64,000 nucleotides of DNA from Agarilytica sp045430285 (lineage in GTDB: Bacteria > Pseudomonadota > Gammaproteobacteria > Pseudomonadales > Cellvibrionaceae), in the NCBI GenBank assembly GCA_045430285.1, contig JAILXV010000006.1:157471-221470 (forward strand). Direction: 5' to 3'. The notes under the pieces were generated by a model, which was given only the letters and a program-made list of their open reading frames with translations, did no database searches and was not told the DNA's origin. The translations under genes and the position numbers were made by a program. Numbering within the stretch: the stretch's first letter is position 1; every line of letters starts with the position of its first letter. This document shows positions 9,373-20,300 of this stretch, piece after piece.

Positions 9373-10104
9373 TTATTGAATAACATCAGCCACTGAAGAG
9401 AAATGTTTTTTTTGAAAACGCTCAAAGTCTTCCATTAACTGATTTGCGTTTTCCACTCCTTTATATAAAGTCACATGTATATCCAAACTAGAAAGAACTC
9501 GGCTGCTAATGCCTGGCATTGGATATTCTTTTAATATCTTGGCTACCGGCCGCGTGTAACCAATGACATAATCCAAATCTCTTATCTTAAGCACTTTAAA
9601 CGCCTGCGATAAATTCGACACTTGCACAACATAAATTTCATTTTTCGGATCATCGATGAATGCTCTCAAACCACCAAAGCTGTATCCCCGCGTTACCACC
9701 ACACTCTTCCCTACCAGGTCTTGACGACTGGCAAATGTGTTCATAGCTTGCATTGAATACGCGCGCAGCTCCAGGTGGTCAATTGGCTCCTTGGAAATAT
9801 ACACATTGTCATTATATAAAGTATTGGTTGCGAGACCGAACCATAGATCGACTTCTCCGCTCCCAACCAATTTGACCGCGCGCTTCGGGGGTAATGCAAC
9901 AGGGATTATATCGTAGCCTATGGCCTCTCCTAAGCGCCTCGCCATATCAATAAAGGGGCCCCGCGCTTTTCCATCTGGGGATGTACTGTAAAATGGTGCA
10001 AACTCAATATAGCCAAAGGTCAGACTTAGCTTATCCGCTTCTGCGGCCATCGCCCATAGCAGAAAGAGAATACAGAGCAAAAACCTTCGTATATAAATTC
10101 TCAT
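9373..10104 (-). CDS. periplasmic solute-binding protein, family 3 type
   Basis: 243 residues with a signal peptide: RRF start, a hydrophobic Leu/Ile/Phe core, cleavage near AMAAEA at about residue 23. The rest resembles the amino-acid-type (SBP_bac_3) fold: FGYIEFAPFYS, then GPFIDMARRLGEAIGYD, then VGSGEVDLWFGL, then LVGKSVVVTRGYSFGG. No permease or ATPase genes are nearby, so it may be an orphan receptor, not part of a transporter. It is divergent from the histidine kinase at 10426, which leaves room for a ligand-sensing partnership, but that is only context. It is convergent with the oxidoreductase gene. Ligand unknown. Confidence 0.85.
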   Translation of the reverse strand: MRIYIRRFLLCILFLLWAMAAEADKLSLTFGYIEFAPFYSTSPDGKARGPFIDMARRLGEAIGYDIIPVALPPKRAVKLVGSGEVDLWFGLATNTLYNDNVYISKEPIDHLELRAYSMQAMNTFASRQDLVGKSVVVTRGYSFGGLRAFIDDPKNEIYVVQVSNLSQAFKVLKIRDLDYVIGYTRPVAKILKEYPMPGISSRVLSSLDIHVTLYKGVENANQLMEDFERFQKKHFSSVADVIQ

Positions 10105-10425
10105 ACCAATATGTCTGCCTTTAACTTATATTTTTAACTGACACCCGTAATTCACACACATGACTTACACCCATAACTGAAGGGCAAAACCAAAAAACTG
10201 TATTTATTCTGATTTACCTTATCGTCAATATAGCGTTTTACTATAAAAACTCTAAAAATAGTATGCCTTAAGTATAGCAACGAACAGGCACCCCGCTTCA
10301 AGCATGATACGCATTAATAACCTAAACTTGATACAGCATTATTGCCTTCTCGCACCGAATACCTAACGAAAATCGTTCATTCGTGGCAAAAACGTTACCG
10401 AATACGAGCGGACAACTTCACTCTG
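10105..10425. other. divergent intergenic region, no gene seen
   Basis: AT-rich spacer between the solute-binding-protein gene (leftward) and the histidine kinase gene (rightward). An upstream TTG at 10342 is in frame with the kinase but has no ribosome-binding site, so I leave it in the spacer. No convincing repeat or RNA element was seen. Confidence 0.4.
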
Positions 10426-12075
10426 ATGTTACATAAAATTAGCTCGGGAAAATCTATCTCTAGGCGGTTATTAAAAACCGTTTTCTCAATATATTTTGTG
10501 CTAACAATCATTATGACAGCCGTACATATCTTTCTTGAATACGCCTCGACAAAAGATGATATTCAACGCGAGTTGAGTATCACGCAGCAAGCATTTGAAA
10601 GTAGCTTGGCCACCTCTTTATGGATTCTCGATCTTTATCAGCTGGAGATCACCGCTGATGGCATTACTAAAACACCACTTATCACCGGTATCGACATCAC
10701 GGATGAAGAAGGTAAGCTAGTGATTCAAAAAGGCAGCTCAGATAGAGACCATTCAACAAAGTCCTTCTGGCATGAATTCCCCCTTATCGTGAAGACAAAA
10801 AAGAATTCTCAGAATGTGGGTATTGTTCGGCTGTATTCTGATGAAAGCATTGTCTTTAATCGGATAAAACTCGGCATACAAATACTTTTAATAAATGCTG
10901 CGCTTAAAACTTTTATATTATCCTTATTGATCAGTATTATTTTTCATCGCCTCCTCACAAAGCCCCTGGAAAAGCTCGCGCTGGATGCTACCAATATCGA
11001 TTTAAATTCGATGCATAAAGAACGCATCTCTGTTGGCACCTCAGAAGAAAACGAGCTCAAACTTCTTGAGCTCGCACTCAACAGTATGATGGATAAGATT
11101 TCGGCATCGATGGGAAGTCTGGATTCCCTTAATCAAGAACTGGAAAACAAGGTGGAAGAAAGAACACGCGCCTTAGACACCATGATCGTTCAAATGACAG
11201 AAGATCAGGCTCACTTAGAAAATGAAGTGGCAATGCGTAAACAGCGCGAAAAGGAATTGGAGGAAGGGCGACGTGAACTGCAGCGCTCCCTGGACAACCT
11301 GAGATTGACTCAGGAACAACTTATTGAGTCAGAAAAAATGGCCTCTCTCGGTTCCCTTGTCGCAGGTGTCGCTCATGAAATTAACACGCCCGTGGGTATT
11401 AGCCTAACCGGCATTACCCATTTCCAATTTATGCTCGATAAAATTAACAAACAATATAAAGCAGAAGATTTGGACGAAGCACAATTCGAAAAATTTATCA
11501 CTGACGCACTAGAGATTGCGCGTTCGATTAATATCAGCCTAGAAAGAGCCGCCAAGCTAGTGAACAGTTTTAAACGCGTCGCCGTCGATCAATCACACGA
11601 ACAATTGCACACATTTAACTTCAAAGAATATTTAGATGAGGTACTCCTAAGCTTACAAAGTAAAATTAAGGGCACGAGAGTCCGAGTAGAGTTGGAATGC
11701 GACCCGACAATTAAACTCACAAATTACCCTGGCTCATGGTCACAAATCATCACTAACTTTATCACGAACTCCCTCACACACGGATATGCGGCACACCAGG
11801 ACGGTACGATACATATACGAGCCAATATCGAAGAGGGAATGCTCCTATTTGTTTACCATGACGACGGCAACGGTATCCCTGATGAGATAAAAACGAAGGT
11901 GTTTGACCCCTTTTATACAACCAACCGCGAAAACGGCGGCAGCGGTTTAGGCCTAAACATCGTATACAATTTGGTCACCCAGCAGATGGGCGGCACAATT
12001 ACGCTGGAAAGTAATGAGGGCGCCGGCGTCATTTTTACTATACTCATTCCTATTGATATATCCGCGTCACGGTAG
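10426..12075 (+). CDS. membrane sensor histidine kinase
   Basis: About 549 residues from the ATG at 10426; an alternative TTG start at 10342 would add 28 residues but lacks a ribosome-binding site. A first membrane segment lies near residues 15-35 and a second near 150-175, enclosing a periplasmic sensor region of roughly 110 residues. A HAMP-like linker and a long Glu/Arg-rich coiled coil follow (about 215-305). The phosphoacceptor His is in AGVAHEINTP near residue 317. The ATPase domain shows the N box (TNFITNSLTHG), G1 (DDGNGIP), F box (FDPFYTT) and G2 (GGSGLGLNIV). The HD-GYP regulator starts 8 bases after its stop, so the two almost certainly form one two-component operon. The signal is unknown. 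Confidence 0.93.
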   Translation: MLHKISSGKSISRRLLKTVFSIYFVLTIIMTAVHIFLEYASTKDDIQRELSITQQAFESSLATSLWILDLYQLEITADGITKTPLITGIDITDEEGKLVIQKGSSDRDHSTKSFWHEFPLIVKTKKNSQNVGIVRLYSDESIVFNRIKLGIQILLINAALKTFILSLLISIIFHRLLTKPLEKLALDATNIDLNSMHKERISVGTSEENELKLLELALNSMMDKISASMGSLDSLNQELENKVEERTRALDTMIVQMTEDQAHLENEVAMRKQREKELEEGRRELQRSLDNLRLTQEQLIESEKMASLGSLVAGVAHEINTPVGISLTGITHFQFMLDKINKQYKAEDLDEAQFEKFITDALEIARSINISLERAAKLVNSFKRVAVDQSHEQLHTFNFKEYLDEVLLSLQSKIKGTRVRVELECDPTIKLTNYPGSWSQIITNFITNSLTHGYAAHQDGTIHIRANIEEGMLLFVYHDDGNGIPDEIKTKVFDPFYTTNRENGGSGLGLNIVYNLVTQQMGGTITLESNEGAGVIFTILIPIDISASR

Positions 12076-12082
12076 CTGTTGT

Positions 12083-13624
12083 ATGGCCCTTTTCAAGAAG
12101 ACATCCACAATAACGACCACACCGAAGCCTGGCCTCGGTTGGAAGGTGCTTGTCGTAGATGATGAGCCGGAAGTCCACAATATCACCAAGCTAGCGCTGG
12201 ACGATTTTTCCTTTGAAAACAAAGCTTTACAGATAATTAGCGCCTATACCGGTATTGAAGCGATGCAAGCATTTGATACCCACCCTGATATCGCCCTCGT
12301 TTTCTTAGATGTCGTGATGGAGTCTGATGATGCTGGCTTAGCTGTGGTAAAACACATTCGTGAACAGCTTAGTAATAAATTCGTCCGAATAATATTACGC
12401 ACTGGCCAAGCCGGTAACGCGCCCGAAAGGGAAGTAATCCTCAATTACGACATTAATGATTACAAAGAAAAAACCAGTTTTGATAGCACAAAGCTATTTA
12501 CCGCCACGCTTTCCGGACTCAGGGCCTACAACGATATTATGCGTGTAGAAGCGGCGCGAAAAAGCCTGGACCGCTACCGTACCGGTCTAGAAGAAGTGAT
12601 CGAGTCATCCGCCAATTTATTTGAAATACGCTCATTACGGCAATTCGCCCGCGGCCTACTGGTTCAGCTCGCGTCTATTTTGCATATAGATAAAAACACT
12701 CTACTGGTGAGATGCCATGGATGGACCGTAACCGAAAACAAAGGTGAGTATCAGGTACTCGCGGGTACAGGGTCGTTTTGCGATAGTCTTGAACCACGTG
12801 AAATGCTGCCAAGCGACGTCATCACATATTTAGACCGCGCTTGCCAGAAAAAAGAATGCATTTATGACGGTGACAAGTTTGTTGGGTATTTTCCAACAAA
12901 AGTCGGCAAGGTTAATCTTATCTATCTGGACGGCGTCAGTAATCTCGACGAAGTCGACAAACGACTTATTCAGGTGTTCTCCAGCAATGTCACCATCGCC
13001 TTCGATAATTTATATTTAGATAAAGAGATCTTCGATACCCAATCAGAAATCATTGACACATTAGGCGATGTTGTCGAAAACCGTTCCAAAGAGACAGCGA
13101 ATCATGTCAAACGAGTCTCACACTTATCTCGCATGTTGGCCATCACACATGGTTTAACAACGGAAGAAGCAGACATCCTATTTATGGCCGCGCCCATGCA
13201 TGATATTGGAAAAGTGGCGATCCCCGACAAGATACTGTTGAAAGAAGGAAAGCTAGATCCCGACGAGTGGACAATAATGAAGACCCATGCAGAGATTGGG
13301 GAGCAGATGTTTTCTCAGTCTTCTCGTCCCGTTTTGCAAGCGGCGTCCATCGTTGCGGGTCAACATCACGAAAAATACGACGGCAGCGGCTACCCTAGGG
13401 GACTAAAAGGAACCGACATCCACGTATATGGGCGAATCGTGGCAATTACAGATGTCTTTGATGCACTTTCACATAAACGATGCTACAAAGATGCCTGGCC
13501 CGAAGAAAAAGTTATTGCGCTTTTAACGCAAGAAAAAGGCAAACACTTAGATCCGCATCTGGTTGATTTATTTCTCGGCAATCTGGATAAAGTTCGCGAG
13601 ATCGCCACCAAATACCCCGATTAA
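12083..13624 (+). CDS. response regulator with DUF3369 and HD-GYP cyclic-di-GMP phosphodiesterase domains
   Basis: 513 residues starting at the ATG (MALFKK) 8 bases after the kinase stop; an upstream start at 12014 would overlap the kinase by 62 bases and is rejected. The receiver domain has VVDDEPE and the phospho-accepting Asp in FLDVVM near residue 75. A central region (about 160-310) matches the DUF3369/GAF-like domain often found in this class. The HD-GYP domain carries NHVKRVSHL, MHDIGK near 373 and HHEKYDGSGYP near 428, so its metal and catalytic residues look complete. The expected role is phosphorylation-controlled breakdown of cyclic-di-GMP. Its stop codon overlaps that of the convergent SDR gene by 4 bases (TTAA shared). 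Confidence 0.93.
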   Translation: MALFKKTSTITTTPKPGLGWKVLVVDDEPEVHNITKLALDDFSFENKALQIISAYTGIEAMQAFDTHPDIALVFLDVVMESDDAGLAVVKHIREQLSNKFVRIILRTGQAGNAPEREVILNYDINDYKEKTSFDSTKLFTATLSGLRAYNDIMRVEAARKSLDRYRTGLEEVIESSANLFEIRSLRQFARGLLVQLASILHIDKNTLLVRCHGWTVTENKGEYQVLAGTGSFCDSLEPREMLPSDVITYLDRACQKKECIYDGDKFVGYFPTKVGKVNLIYLDGVSNLDEVDKRLIQVFSSNVTIAFDNLYLDKEIFDTQSEIIDTLGDVVENRSKETANHVKRVSHLSRMLAITHGLTTEEADILFMAAPMHDIGKVAIPDKILLKEGKLDPDEWTIMKTHAEIGEQMFSQSSRPVLQAASIVAGQHHEKYDGSGYPRGLKGTDIHVYGRIVAITDVFDALSHKRCYKDAWPEEKVIALLTQEKGKHLDPHLVDLFLGNLDKVREIATKYPD

Positions 13625-14385
13625 TTTAATCGCGTACCGCCATCTAACCTGTAGCATGTTCCGTTCGCATAGCTATTTTCAATAATATGTTTTACAAAGC
13701 TAGCAAACTCTTCTGGCTGACCCACACGGTCGGGGCACAGCAAACCTTTCTTTAATGCTGCAATACCTTTTTCAGGTATGCCTTCCAATATTTCCGTTCC
13801 GAAAATACCTGGTGCAATCGCGATGCATCGAATGGCATGTTCTGCCAAATCACGAGCAACCGGCAAGGTGAGACCGACAACACCGGCTTTACTGGCGGCG
13901 TAGGCGGCTTGACCTCTTTGCCCATCGTACGCCGTGATGGATGCAGTATTAATAATAATGCCGCGCTCACCACTTGCTTTATCTACACCGTTTCCTACCA
14001 TATGTTTCGCTGCCAAACGTAGAATGTTAAATGTGCCGGTTAAATTCACATCCATTACTTTTTGCCAAAGATCCAAATCATGCGCTTCCCCTTTCGATAC
14101 CACTCTGGCAGACGAAGGAATACCCGCACAGTTCACCGTTGCTCGCAAGGGGCCAAACGTTTCTTTCGCTATTTTTATCGCTGCATCAATATCATCTGGA
14201 TTACGAATATCCACGCCGACACCGATTGCACGATCTCCTAATTTGCGGGCCACGTCTTTAACCGCTAATACATTTAAATCTGCAAAGACCACCGCGGCCC
14301 CATGCTCGTGCAACAACGTCGCCGTTGCGCGCCCCAATCCAGATGCCGCCCCTGTGACCATTACGCATATATTTTCTAAAAACAC
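13621..14385 (-). CDS. short-chain dehydrogenase, 3-hydroxyacyl-CoA dehydrogenase type II-like
   Basis: 254 residues, normal for a classical SDR. The NAD-binding motif TGAASGLGRA is near residue 11, the Asp that selects NAD is in VFADLN, NCAGI follows, and the catalytic Ser and Tyr-x3-Lys are in NTASITAYDG and YAASKAG. The closest family by pattern is the 17-beta-HSD10/type II hydroxyacyl-CoA dehydrogenase. It lies 93 bases after the acyl-CoA ligase gene on the same strand and is likely its operon partner, oxidising a 3-hydroxyacyl-CoA in fatty-acid or branched-acid use. The substrate assignment is inference. Confidence 0.88.
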   Translation of the reverse strand: MFLENICVMVTGAASGLGRATATLLHEHGAAVVFADLNVLAVKDVARKLGDRAIGVGVDIRNPDDIDAAIKIAKETFGPLRATVNCAGIPSSARVVSKGEAHDLDLWQKVMDVNLTGTFNILRLAAKHMVGNGVDKASGERGIIINTASITAYDGQRGQAAYAASKAGVVGLTLPVARDLAEHAIRCIAIAPGIFGTEILEGIPEKGIAALKKGLLCPDRVGQPEEFASFVKHIIENSYANGTCYRLDGGTRLN

Positions 14386-14478
14386 TGTTTTACCTTATTC
14401 TGTTAGTTACGTAGCCGTATAAAAATACCCTGCTTTACGATTGGCATTAATTTCATTACTTACATTCGTATTTTCAAT

Positions 14479-16173
14479 CTATGTTTTAACAACAATATTT
14501 TTGAATCCTATATTCGCCTGGGTAAGGTCTTCATTATTCTTATGATATTGTTTTTTTAGTGTTGCTTTTAGCACCTTGCCCAAGGCGTTACGGGGAAAGT
14601 CTTCCTTTTTAACCACTAAATCGGATACGCGCTGATACTTGGCTAGCTGATCATTCAACCATGCCATGAGCACATCTTTTTTATACGGCATACCCTTTTT
14701 TAAGATGACGAAGGCTACTGGCGTTTCACCCCATTTTACGTCTTCTACGCCGATCACCGATGCGTCTTGTACCGCGTCGTGCCATAAAAGTTTTGATTCA
14801 ATATCTACAGGAAAAATGTTCAGTCCACCCGACAAGATCATATCTTTAGATCGACCTCTTAATGTTAAATATCCCTCGTCATCGATCTCACCTATGTCAC
14901 CTGTTCTTAAAAACAAATGCCCTTTATTGTTTTTCCAAATAATGTCGTAATTCGCATCGGGACGATTTAGATAGCCTTCCATCATGCTCACGGTACGGCC
15001 CACAATTTCACCCGATCCCTTTCCTGTAATATCGTTGCCATCCTCATCAATAATTTTCAACTCACAGCCCACCCACGCTCGGCCCACCGAATGCGGCCGC
15101 GTAATCATTTCAGTGGGTGAAATTAGCGTTCCTACGCTTTCGGTGAAGCCCCATAACTCATAGAGTTTTTCACCGCTTATCTCCCGTATTTGATTTTTGA
15201 TTGGGTCCGGCATGGGTGCACCGGCAGTAACGATGCATTCAAATTTTTTAAATTTTGCTTTCTTATGTTCGGGGTCGGCAAGCAGCGCACGCGCTTGAGT
15301 CGGCACCATAAATGCGTGAGTCGGCTGATGAATTTTCATCATATGAAAAAATGACGCAGTGTCGAATGCCCCCATCACCAGCGTCGTGCCGCCCACAAGA
15401 ATGGTTGGCAACATCACAACCCACGATCCGTTGCTACTTGGTGCGGTAGTCACCAAGGTGCGGCACTGGGCGTGAAAGCGCATCCCTATGGCTAACTCAC
15501 TCGCAAAGCCCACTCGCGCTCCATGGCTATGCACAATACCTTTTGGTTTTCCCGTTGTACCTGATGAATATATAACGTTGCAGCGATCATCTGCGACATG
15601 AGAAACGTAAGGATCCAGATCAGATGCGTCGAAGGTAAACGTGTCATATGCACACCACAGATGTGCTTGCGCGTACTCTTCGTCTTCAACTTTATCCGGC
15701 CCCGCTTCAAATATTAAATTTAGGGCAGGATATGACTTCTGTGCAGAAACCCCCATCGCGGTGCTGTGCCGATCAACAAACATAACGTCTGCGTCACAGT
15801 CTTGCGCCAGGCCTGCAATATTTTGGGCGGTGAGCAATGTCGATAACGGACAAGCCACCCCACCGGCTTTCATTACACCAAACACCACAACGTAGGCCCA
15901 CACGGTATTACCTGTAAGAATTACGACGCGATCACCTGGCTGCAGCCCTGCACTAATTAAGGCATTCGCTAAAATATTGGTTTTGAGGTTGAATTCACGC
16001 CAACTGATTTGCTGTTCGACATCAGCAAAAGCAATATCTTTCGGTCGAGACTGTGCATGTAAGCCCACAATATCCGACATACTCATAAACGGCGGCACGA
16101 ATGGCCCTCGGTCAGGAAGTAACTTAGATATCTGTGAATTATTTGATGTGTGCGAATTAGATGTATGCTGCAT
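14479..16173 (-). CDS. AMP-forming acyl-CoA synthetase
   Basis: 564 residues, typical of fatty acyl-CoA ligases. The P-loop-like motif YSSGTTGKPKG is near residue 210. ELWGFTESVG, the hinge motif RTGDIGEIDDEG and GRSKDMILSGG are present, and the catalytic C-terminal Lys is in NALGKVLK. It activates a carboxylic acid to acyl-AMP and then acyl-CoA in the cytoplasm. The SDR gene downstream and a divergent TetR regulator upstream suggest a small inducible fatty-acid catabolic unit. The 32-bp palindrome upstream of its start is a likely control site. The exact chain length preferred cannot be read from the sequence. Confidence 0.92.
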   Translation of the reverse strand: MQHTSNSHTSNNSQISKLLPDRGPFVPPFMSMSDIVGLHAQSRPKDIAFADVEQQISWREFNLKTNILANALISAGLQPGDRVVILTGNTVWAYVVVFGVMKAGGVACPLSTLLTAQNIAGLAQDCDADVMFVDRHSTAMGVSAQKSYPALNLIFEAGPDKVEDEEYAQAHLWCAYDTFTFDASDLDPYVSHVADDRCNVIYSSGTTGKPKGIVHSHGARVGFASELAIGMRFHAQCRTLVTTAPSSNGSWVVMLPTILVGGTTLVMGAFDTASFFHMMKIHQPTHAFMVPTQARALLADPEHKKAKFKKFECIVTAGAPMPDPIKNQIREISGEKLYELWGFTESVGTLISPTEMITRPHSVGRAWVGCELKIIDEDGNDITGKGSGEIVGRTVSMMEGYLNRPDANYDIIWKNNKGHLFLRTGDIGEIDDEGYLTLRGRSKDMILSGGLNIFPVDIESKLLWHDAVQDASVIGVEDVKWGETPVAFVILKKGMPYKKDVLMAWLNDQLAKYQRVSDLVVKKEDFPRNALGKVLKATLKKQYHKNNEDLTQANIGFKNIVVKT

Positions 16174-16414
16174 GGGGTATCGCTCTCTTATTATTACTCA
16201 TTTCGATGACCTTCATTGTTGGTTGTCGCCGCTGCTTCACTTGCGATATTGGTGTTACTTACCAGCGCTAACAGCACCATCTGAGATGCGAGCCCTATAC
16301 ACCTGCACTCGCTCCGACTAACTAATACCTACGATCTACGCAGATAAAATCAGCCATCAAGGACGCTGCAATAACCGAGTTTAAAAGGCATAACGAGTCA
16401 TTTTGTTGTCGCCA

Positions 16415-16446
16415 AATTAATTAACTAATCGATTAGTTAATTAATT
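16415..16446. promoter_or_regulatory. 32-bp perfect palindrome, probable TetR operator
   Basis: A 32-base perfect inverted repeat centred between 16430 and 16431, with core ACTAATCGATTAGT flanked by AT-rich arms. It lies in the 445-base gap between the divergent acyl-CoA ligase and TetR genes, the standard place for a self-regulated TetR operator. Nothing else recognisable was found in the gap from 16174 to 16618. Confidence 0.65.
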
Positions 16447-16618
16447 ATTCGGAAGTATGTATCCATTCAGATATCATGTCAACACTGTGCGTAGGTCGCA
16501 AAATGCGCCACAGTTTCAGCTAATAACAAAAAATAAAATACATAATGACGCGCTATACCGTCAGAGCTCAGTGGATATCTGAGCAGATTTGCATGCATAC
16601 AAGAGAAGTCAGTCACTA

Positions 16619-17311
16619 ATGGAAGATCAAGAACACGCAGTATCGGGAGGCTCTCCTGGCCGTCCACGAGGTGTTAAAGCCGAAGAAACTCGTCAACGTA
16701 TCCTAGATGCTGCGGAAAAACTCTTTTCCGAAAATAGCTTCAATGGTGTCACCATTCGCCAAGTGGCCAATCTCAGCGGTGTTAATACCGCGCTCTTACA
16801 CTACTATTTCGTGAACAAGCGTGGATTATTCGAGAGTGTATTCGAACGCAGAGCAGCAGAACTTAACAGTGAACGCATGGCTGCACTGGAGGCTTACAGC
16901 CGCTCCACTGAAAAGCCTACCGTTAAGGGCGCGATGTCCGCATTCCTCGGGCCAATTCTGGAACGTGCGGCATCGGGAGAAGTATTCTGGAAAACGTATT
17001 TCGCGCTTATCGCGCAAGTGAGCAATACTCCTGAGCTAGGCGGCGATATGATGTCGCGCCATTTCGACCCAGTTATTCAGCGCTTACTCGATGTGATACA
17101 ACAAGCGCTACCGAACGCTGATCGAGAAAACCTCTATTGGTGCTACCAATTGTTTTCTGGCTCGATCATGTTAACGCTTTCCCAAAATGGAAGGGTTGAT
17201 CGTTTATCGGATGGGCTTTGTCGTTCAGACGATCTGGCCGCCATTTTTGATCGACTTATCCCATATTCGGCCGCAGGTTTTGCGGCAGTATGCGAGGATA
17301 CCGTTGAGTAA
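16619..17311 (+). CDS. TetR-family transcriptional regulator
   Basis: About 230 residues from the ATG at 16619, which has an AGAGAAG ribosome-binding site 10 bases upstream; an in-frame ATG 30 bases earlier is less well supported. The N-terminal helix-turn-helix (about residues 22-70) shows RQRILDAAEKLFSEN, GVTIRQVANLSGVN and LLHYYFVNKRGLFE. The rest is a helical ligand-binding domain. It is divergent from the acyl-CoA ligase/SDR operon and separated from it by a perfect palindrome, so it probably represses that operon and itself in response to an acyl-CoA or fatty acid. This regulatory link is inference. Confidence 0.9.
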   Translation: MEDQEHAVSGGSPGRPRGVKAEETRQRILDAAEKLFSENSFNGVTIRQVANLSGVNTALLHYYFVNKRGLFESVFERRAAELNSERMAALEAYSRSTEKPTVKGAMSAFLGPILERAASGEVFWKTYFALIAQVSNTPELGGDMMSRHFDPVIQRLLDVIQQALPNADRENLYWCYQLFSGSIMLTLSQNGRVDRLSDGLCRSDDLAAIFDRLIPYSAAGFAAVCEDTVE

Positions 17312-17338
17312 CAAGGCAAGATCCACTTAACCCATCGC

Positions 17339-20300
17339 TTACTCATCCACAAACACACGTAAAGCCGATTCAAACGCTTTATTTTCTCGGTAAAACTCAG
17401 GCATAAGCGATTTTAGTTGGTCTACCTCATCCGCTTTGGCACAACGCTCGATAGCGCGTACAACCGCTCCCAATTTCTCACCGCCAAGATTCGCAACGAC
17501 CCCCTTAATCGCATGCGCTATTTCGGAGACCGTCTCACAATCGCCCTCATCAACCGATGCATCGAGTTTCTGTAAACGAGAATGGTGATCCCCACTCAAA
17601 AACATTCCGATCAGCTTTTTCAATCGATCGGTTTTCCCCCGAACGCGATTCAATGCCGCATCTTTATCCCACACCGGTTTTTCATTTACAGGCACGACGT
17701 CATTGAGGTCTTGGTTATCAACAGGGATTTGATTCACTTGCCCTGCAACAAAATCCTCTCGCTGGGAGGATGAAATAACAAGCCATGTATAGACCTTATC
17801 CAAAAGTGCATCAGGGTCGATCGGCTTTGCCAAATAATCATTCATACCAGCGGCCAAACATTTTTCTTTGTCTCCTGACATTGCGTTCGCCGTCAGCGCG
17901 ACAATCGGGATATGTCGGTTGCGATCGCCCCCCTGCCCTTCTCGAATAAGACTACTGGCTTCGTAACCATCCATATCCGGCATCTGACAATCCATAAGCA
18001 CTAAGCCATAGGAGGCGTCCGGTGGCGTACTTTGCAAGCTCGCTAAAGCCTCTAAACCATTCGCGGCAATATCCACCTGCAGACCATAATCACTCAACAT
18101 ATCCGCAGCCACCATTTGGTTAACTTGGTTGTCTTCTACCAATAGAACTCGTGCATGATGTTCCTTTGCAACCAGTTCAATGGCTTTTACTTTTTCTGCA
18201 TATTTGGCCGAGTTTAATGTTTGACTCCGAAATAGTGAATTATCCACTTCAGTGGCAGCGCCATCTTTAGAAAGAATGGAAAGGGCCGTAAATAGATCAG
18301 CCGTTGTAACAGGCTTAGGAAAATAGGCGGATATACCCAATGCATCAAAATATTGTCTATCGCCTTTTTGTCCCATCGACGTCATCATGACCAACTTCAT
18401 CGAGTTGTAGCGCCCGTCGTCTTTTAATCGTTTTGCCAACTGAGCACCGTTTATGTCCGGCATTTGGATATCAATTAAAGCAAGATCAAAAACAGCGCTA
18501 TCGTCTTCAGTATATTGTGTATCACATAAAGTTAAGGCCTGTTCCCCACTTTTTGCTTCTGTGACAGTTGCGCCCCATAAACGCAACTGTGATGCAACAA
18601 CGTCTCTATTCGTCGCATTATCATCAACCACCAAAATATGCAGTAATGCCATATCCATAGCAGGTTTTACCTGGGTGGCACGATCACTTTTTTCTAGTTT
18701 TACATCCACGGAAAAACAACTACCAGAGCCGTATTCACTTGTTACGTCAACATCACCGCCCATTAATTGACTCAGTTTTTTTACAATTGCTAGCCCTAAT
18801 CCCGTTCCACCATAGCGACGCGTCGTCGAAGCATCTACTTGCTGAAAGGACTCGAATAAATGCGGGATTTTTTCCTTCGGGATCCCTGCCCCAGTATCAA
18901 TCACACTACAATTTAATTCCCACAATTTGTCACTCAAATCGATCAGCGAAACCTCGACAATCACCTCGCCTTGCGACGTAAATTTAATCGCGTTCCCGAC
19001 GATATTGGTTAATATTTGCCGTAACCTTCCTGGATCACCCCTTACTAAGGATGTACCTATTTTTCTTACATCTAATATGAGTTCAATATCTTTCCCTTGG
19101 GCTTGGTATCCCAAGGATTCTGAAAATTCACCCAATATTCCCCTTAAATCAAACTCTAAACACTCTAATTCCATTTTCCCCGCGTCGACTTTTGAAAAAT
19201 CTAAAATATCATTAATGAGGGTCAGCAGAGATTTCGCACTCCCTTGTGCAATGGAAAGGCGATGATATTGGTCCGAATTGAGTTCCGTATTTAATACCAG
19301 CCCTATCATCCCTAACACACCATTCATGGGTGTACGTATTTCATGGCTCATACTTGCAAGAAATTCACTTTTTGCCTCTGCGGCTTTCTCAGCCACTTCC
19401 TTTGCCTGTTGAAGGTCGCGAGTATTCTTTTCTATCACACGCTCCTGACGTCGACGTGTTTCCAACATATGATTAAATGCCTCAGCTAAGAGGCCTATTT
19501 CATTACGCTCCGTCACTTCGACCGGTTGGCCACTTTCCCCTTCGGCTACTCGCATACTTTCGTTGGCCAGAACAACAATCGGGGACGCTAAACGTTTAGC
19601 GAGAGCATAAGCCATAATCAGTACCGCAATCGCTGTGGCAAATACCACCGCCGCAAGTATTTTTGCCTCATTATTGACTGAAGAAAAAACTTCAGCTTCA
19701 TTAATCTCACTGATTAGAAGCCAATCTTTATTAAAAATACTTATCGCTTTGTATTCACGAAGAACAGGCTTTCCTTCTGCGCCAATTATTTTTGTTGATG
19801 TTCGTTTCCCTCTTGCGGATTGATAATGGTCTGCAGATGAATTAATGCTAATTGTACGAGTAAGGAAATCGTCCCATTGATTATTTAGCGGTGATCTCAG
19901 CTCACCCTTAGCAGTAACAAGAAAGTGCCGTTCACTGCTATCACTTACTAGGGTCGCATTTATAATATTGAAAATTCTATCCAAGCGAAGCTGAATCACA
20001 AAGGTACCGAGTGTCTGCTCGTGACCATTAATAATAGGTGCTATCAGAAAGCCTCTTAATTCATGATCGGACAGCCCGTATCGCTCAATGCCCGAAAACG
20101 AGGGGGCCATAGAAGACAATGCCTGAGCGACCGCACTAGAAAGTTTTGAGTGGCTTAACGGGCCTGATAGAATATTTTGGCCCAGCTCTGAACGACGAAA
20201 TACGGAATATTGAATATTCCCTTCTAAGTCCACGAAAAATAAATCCGCAATATAATCATATTGCTGCGTCAGAGTGAGTAAACGCTGGTGATGCTCATTA

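Noticed and set aside
12014..12082. Longer start for the HD-GYP regulator
   Set aside because: It would overlap the kinase gene by 62 bases and adds a leader without similarity to receiver domains.
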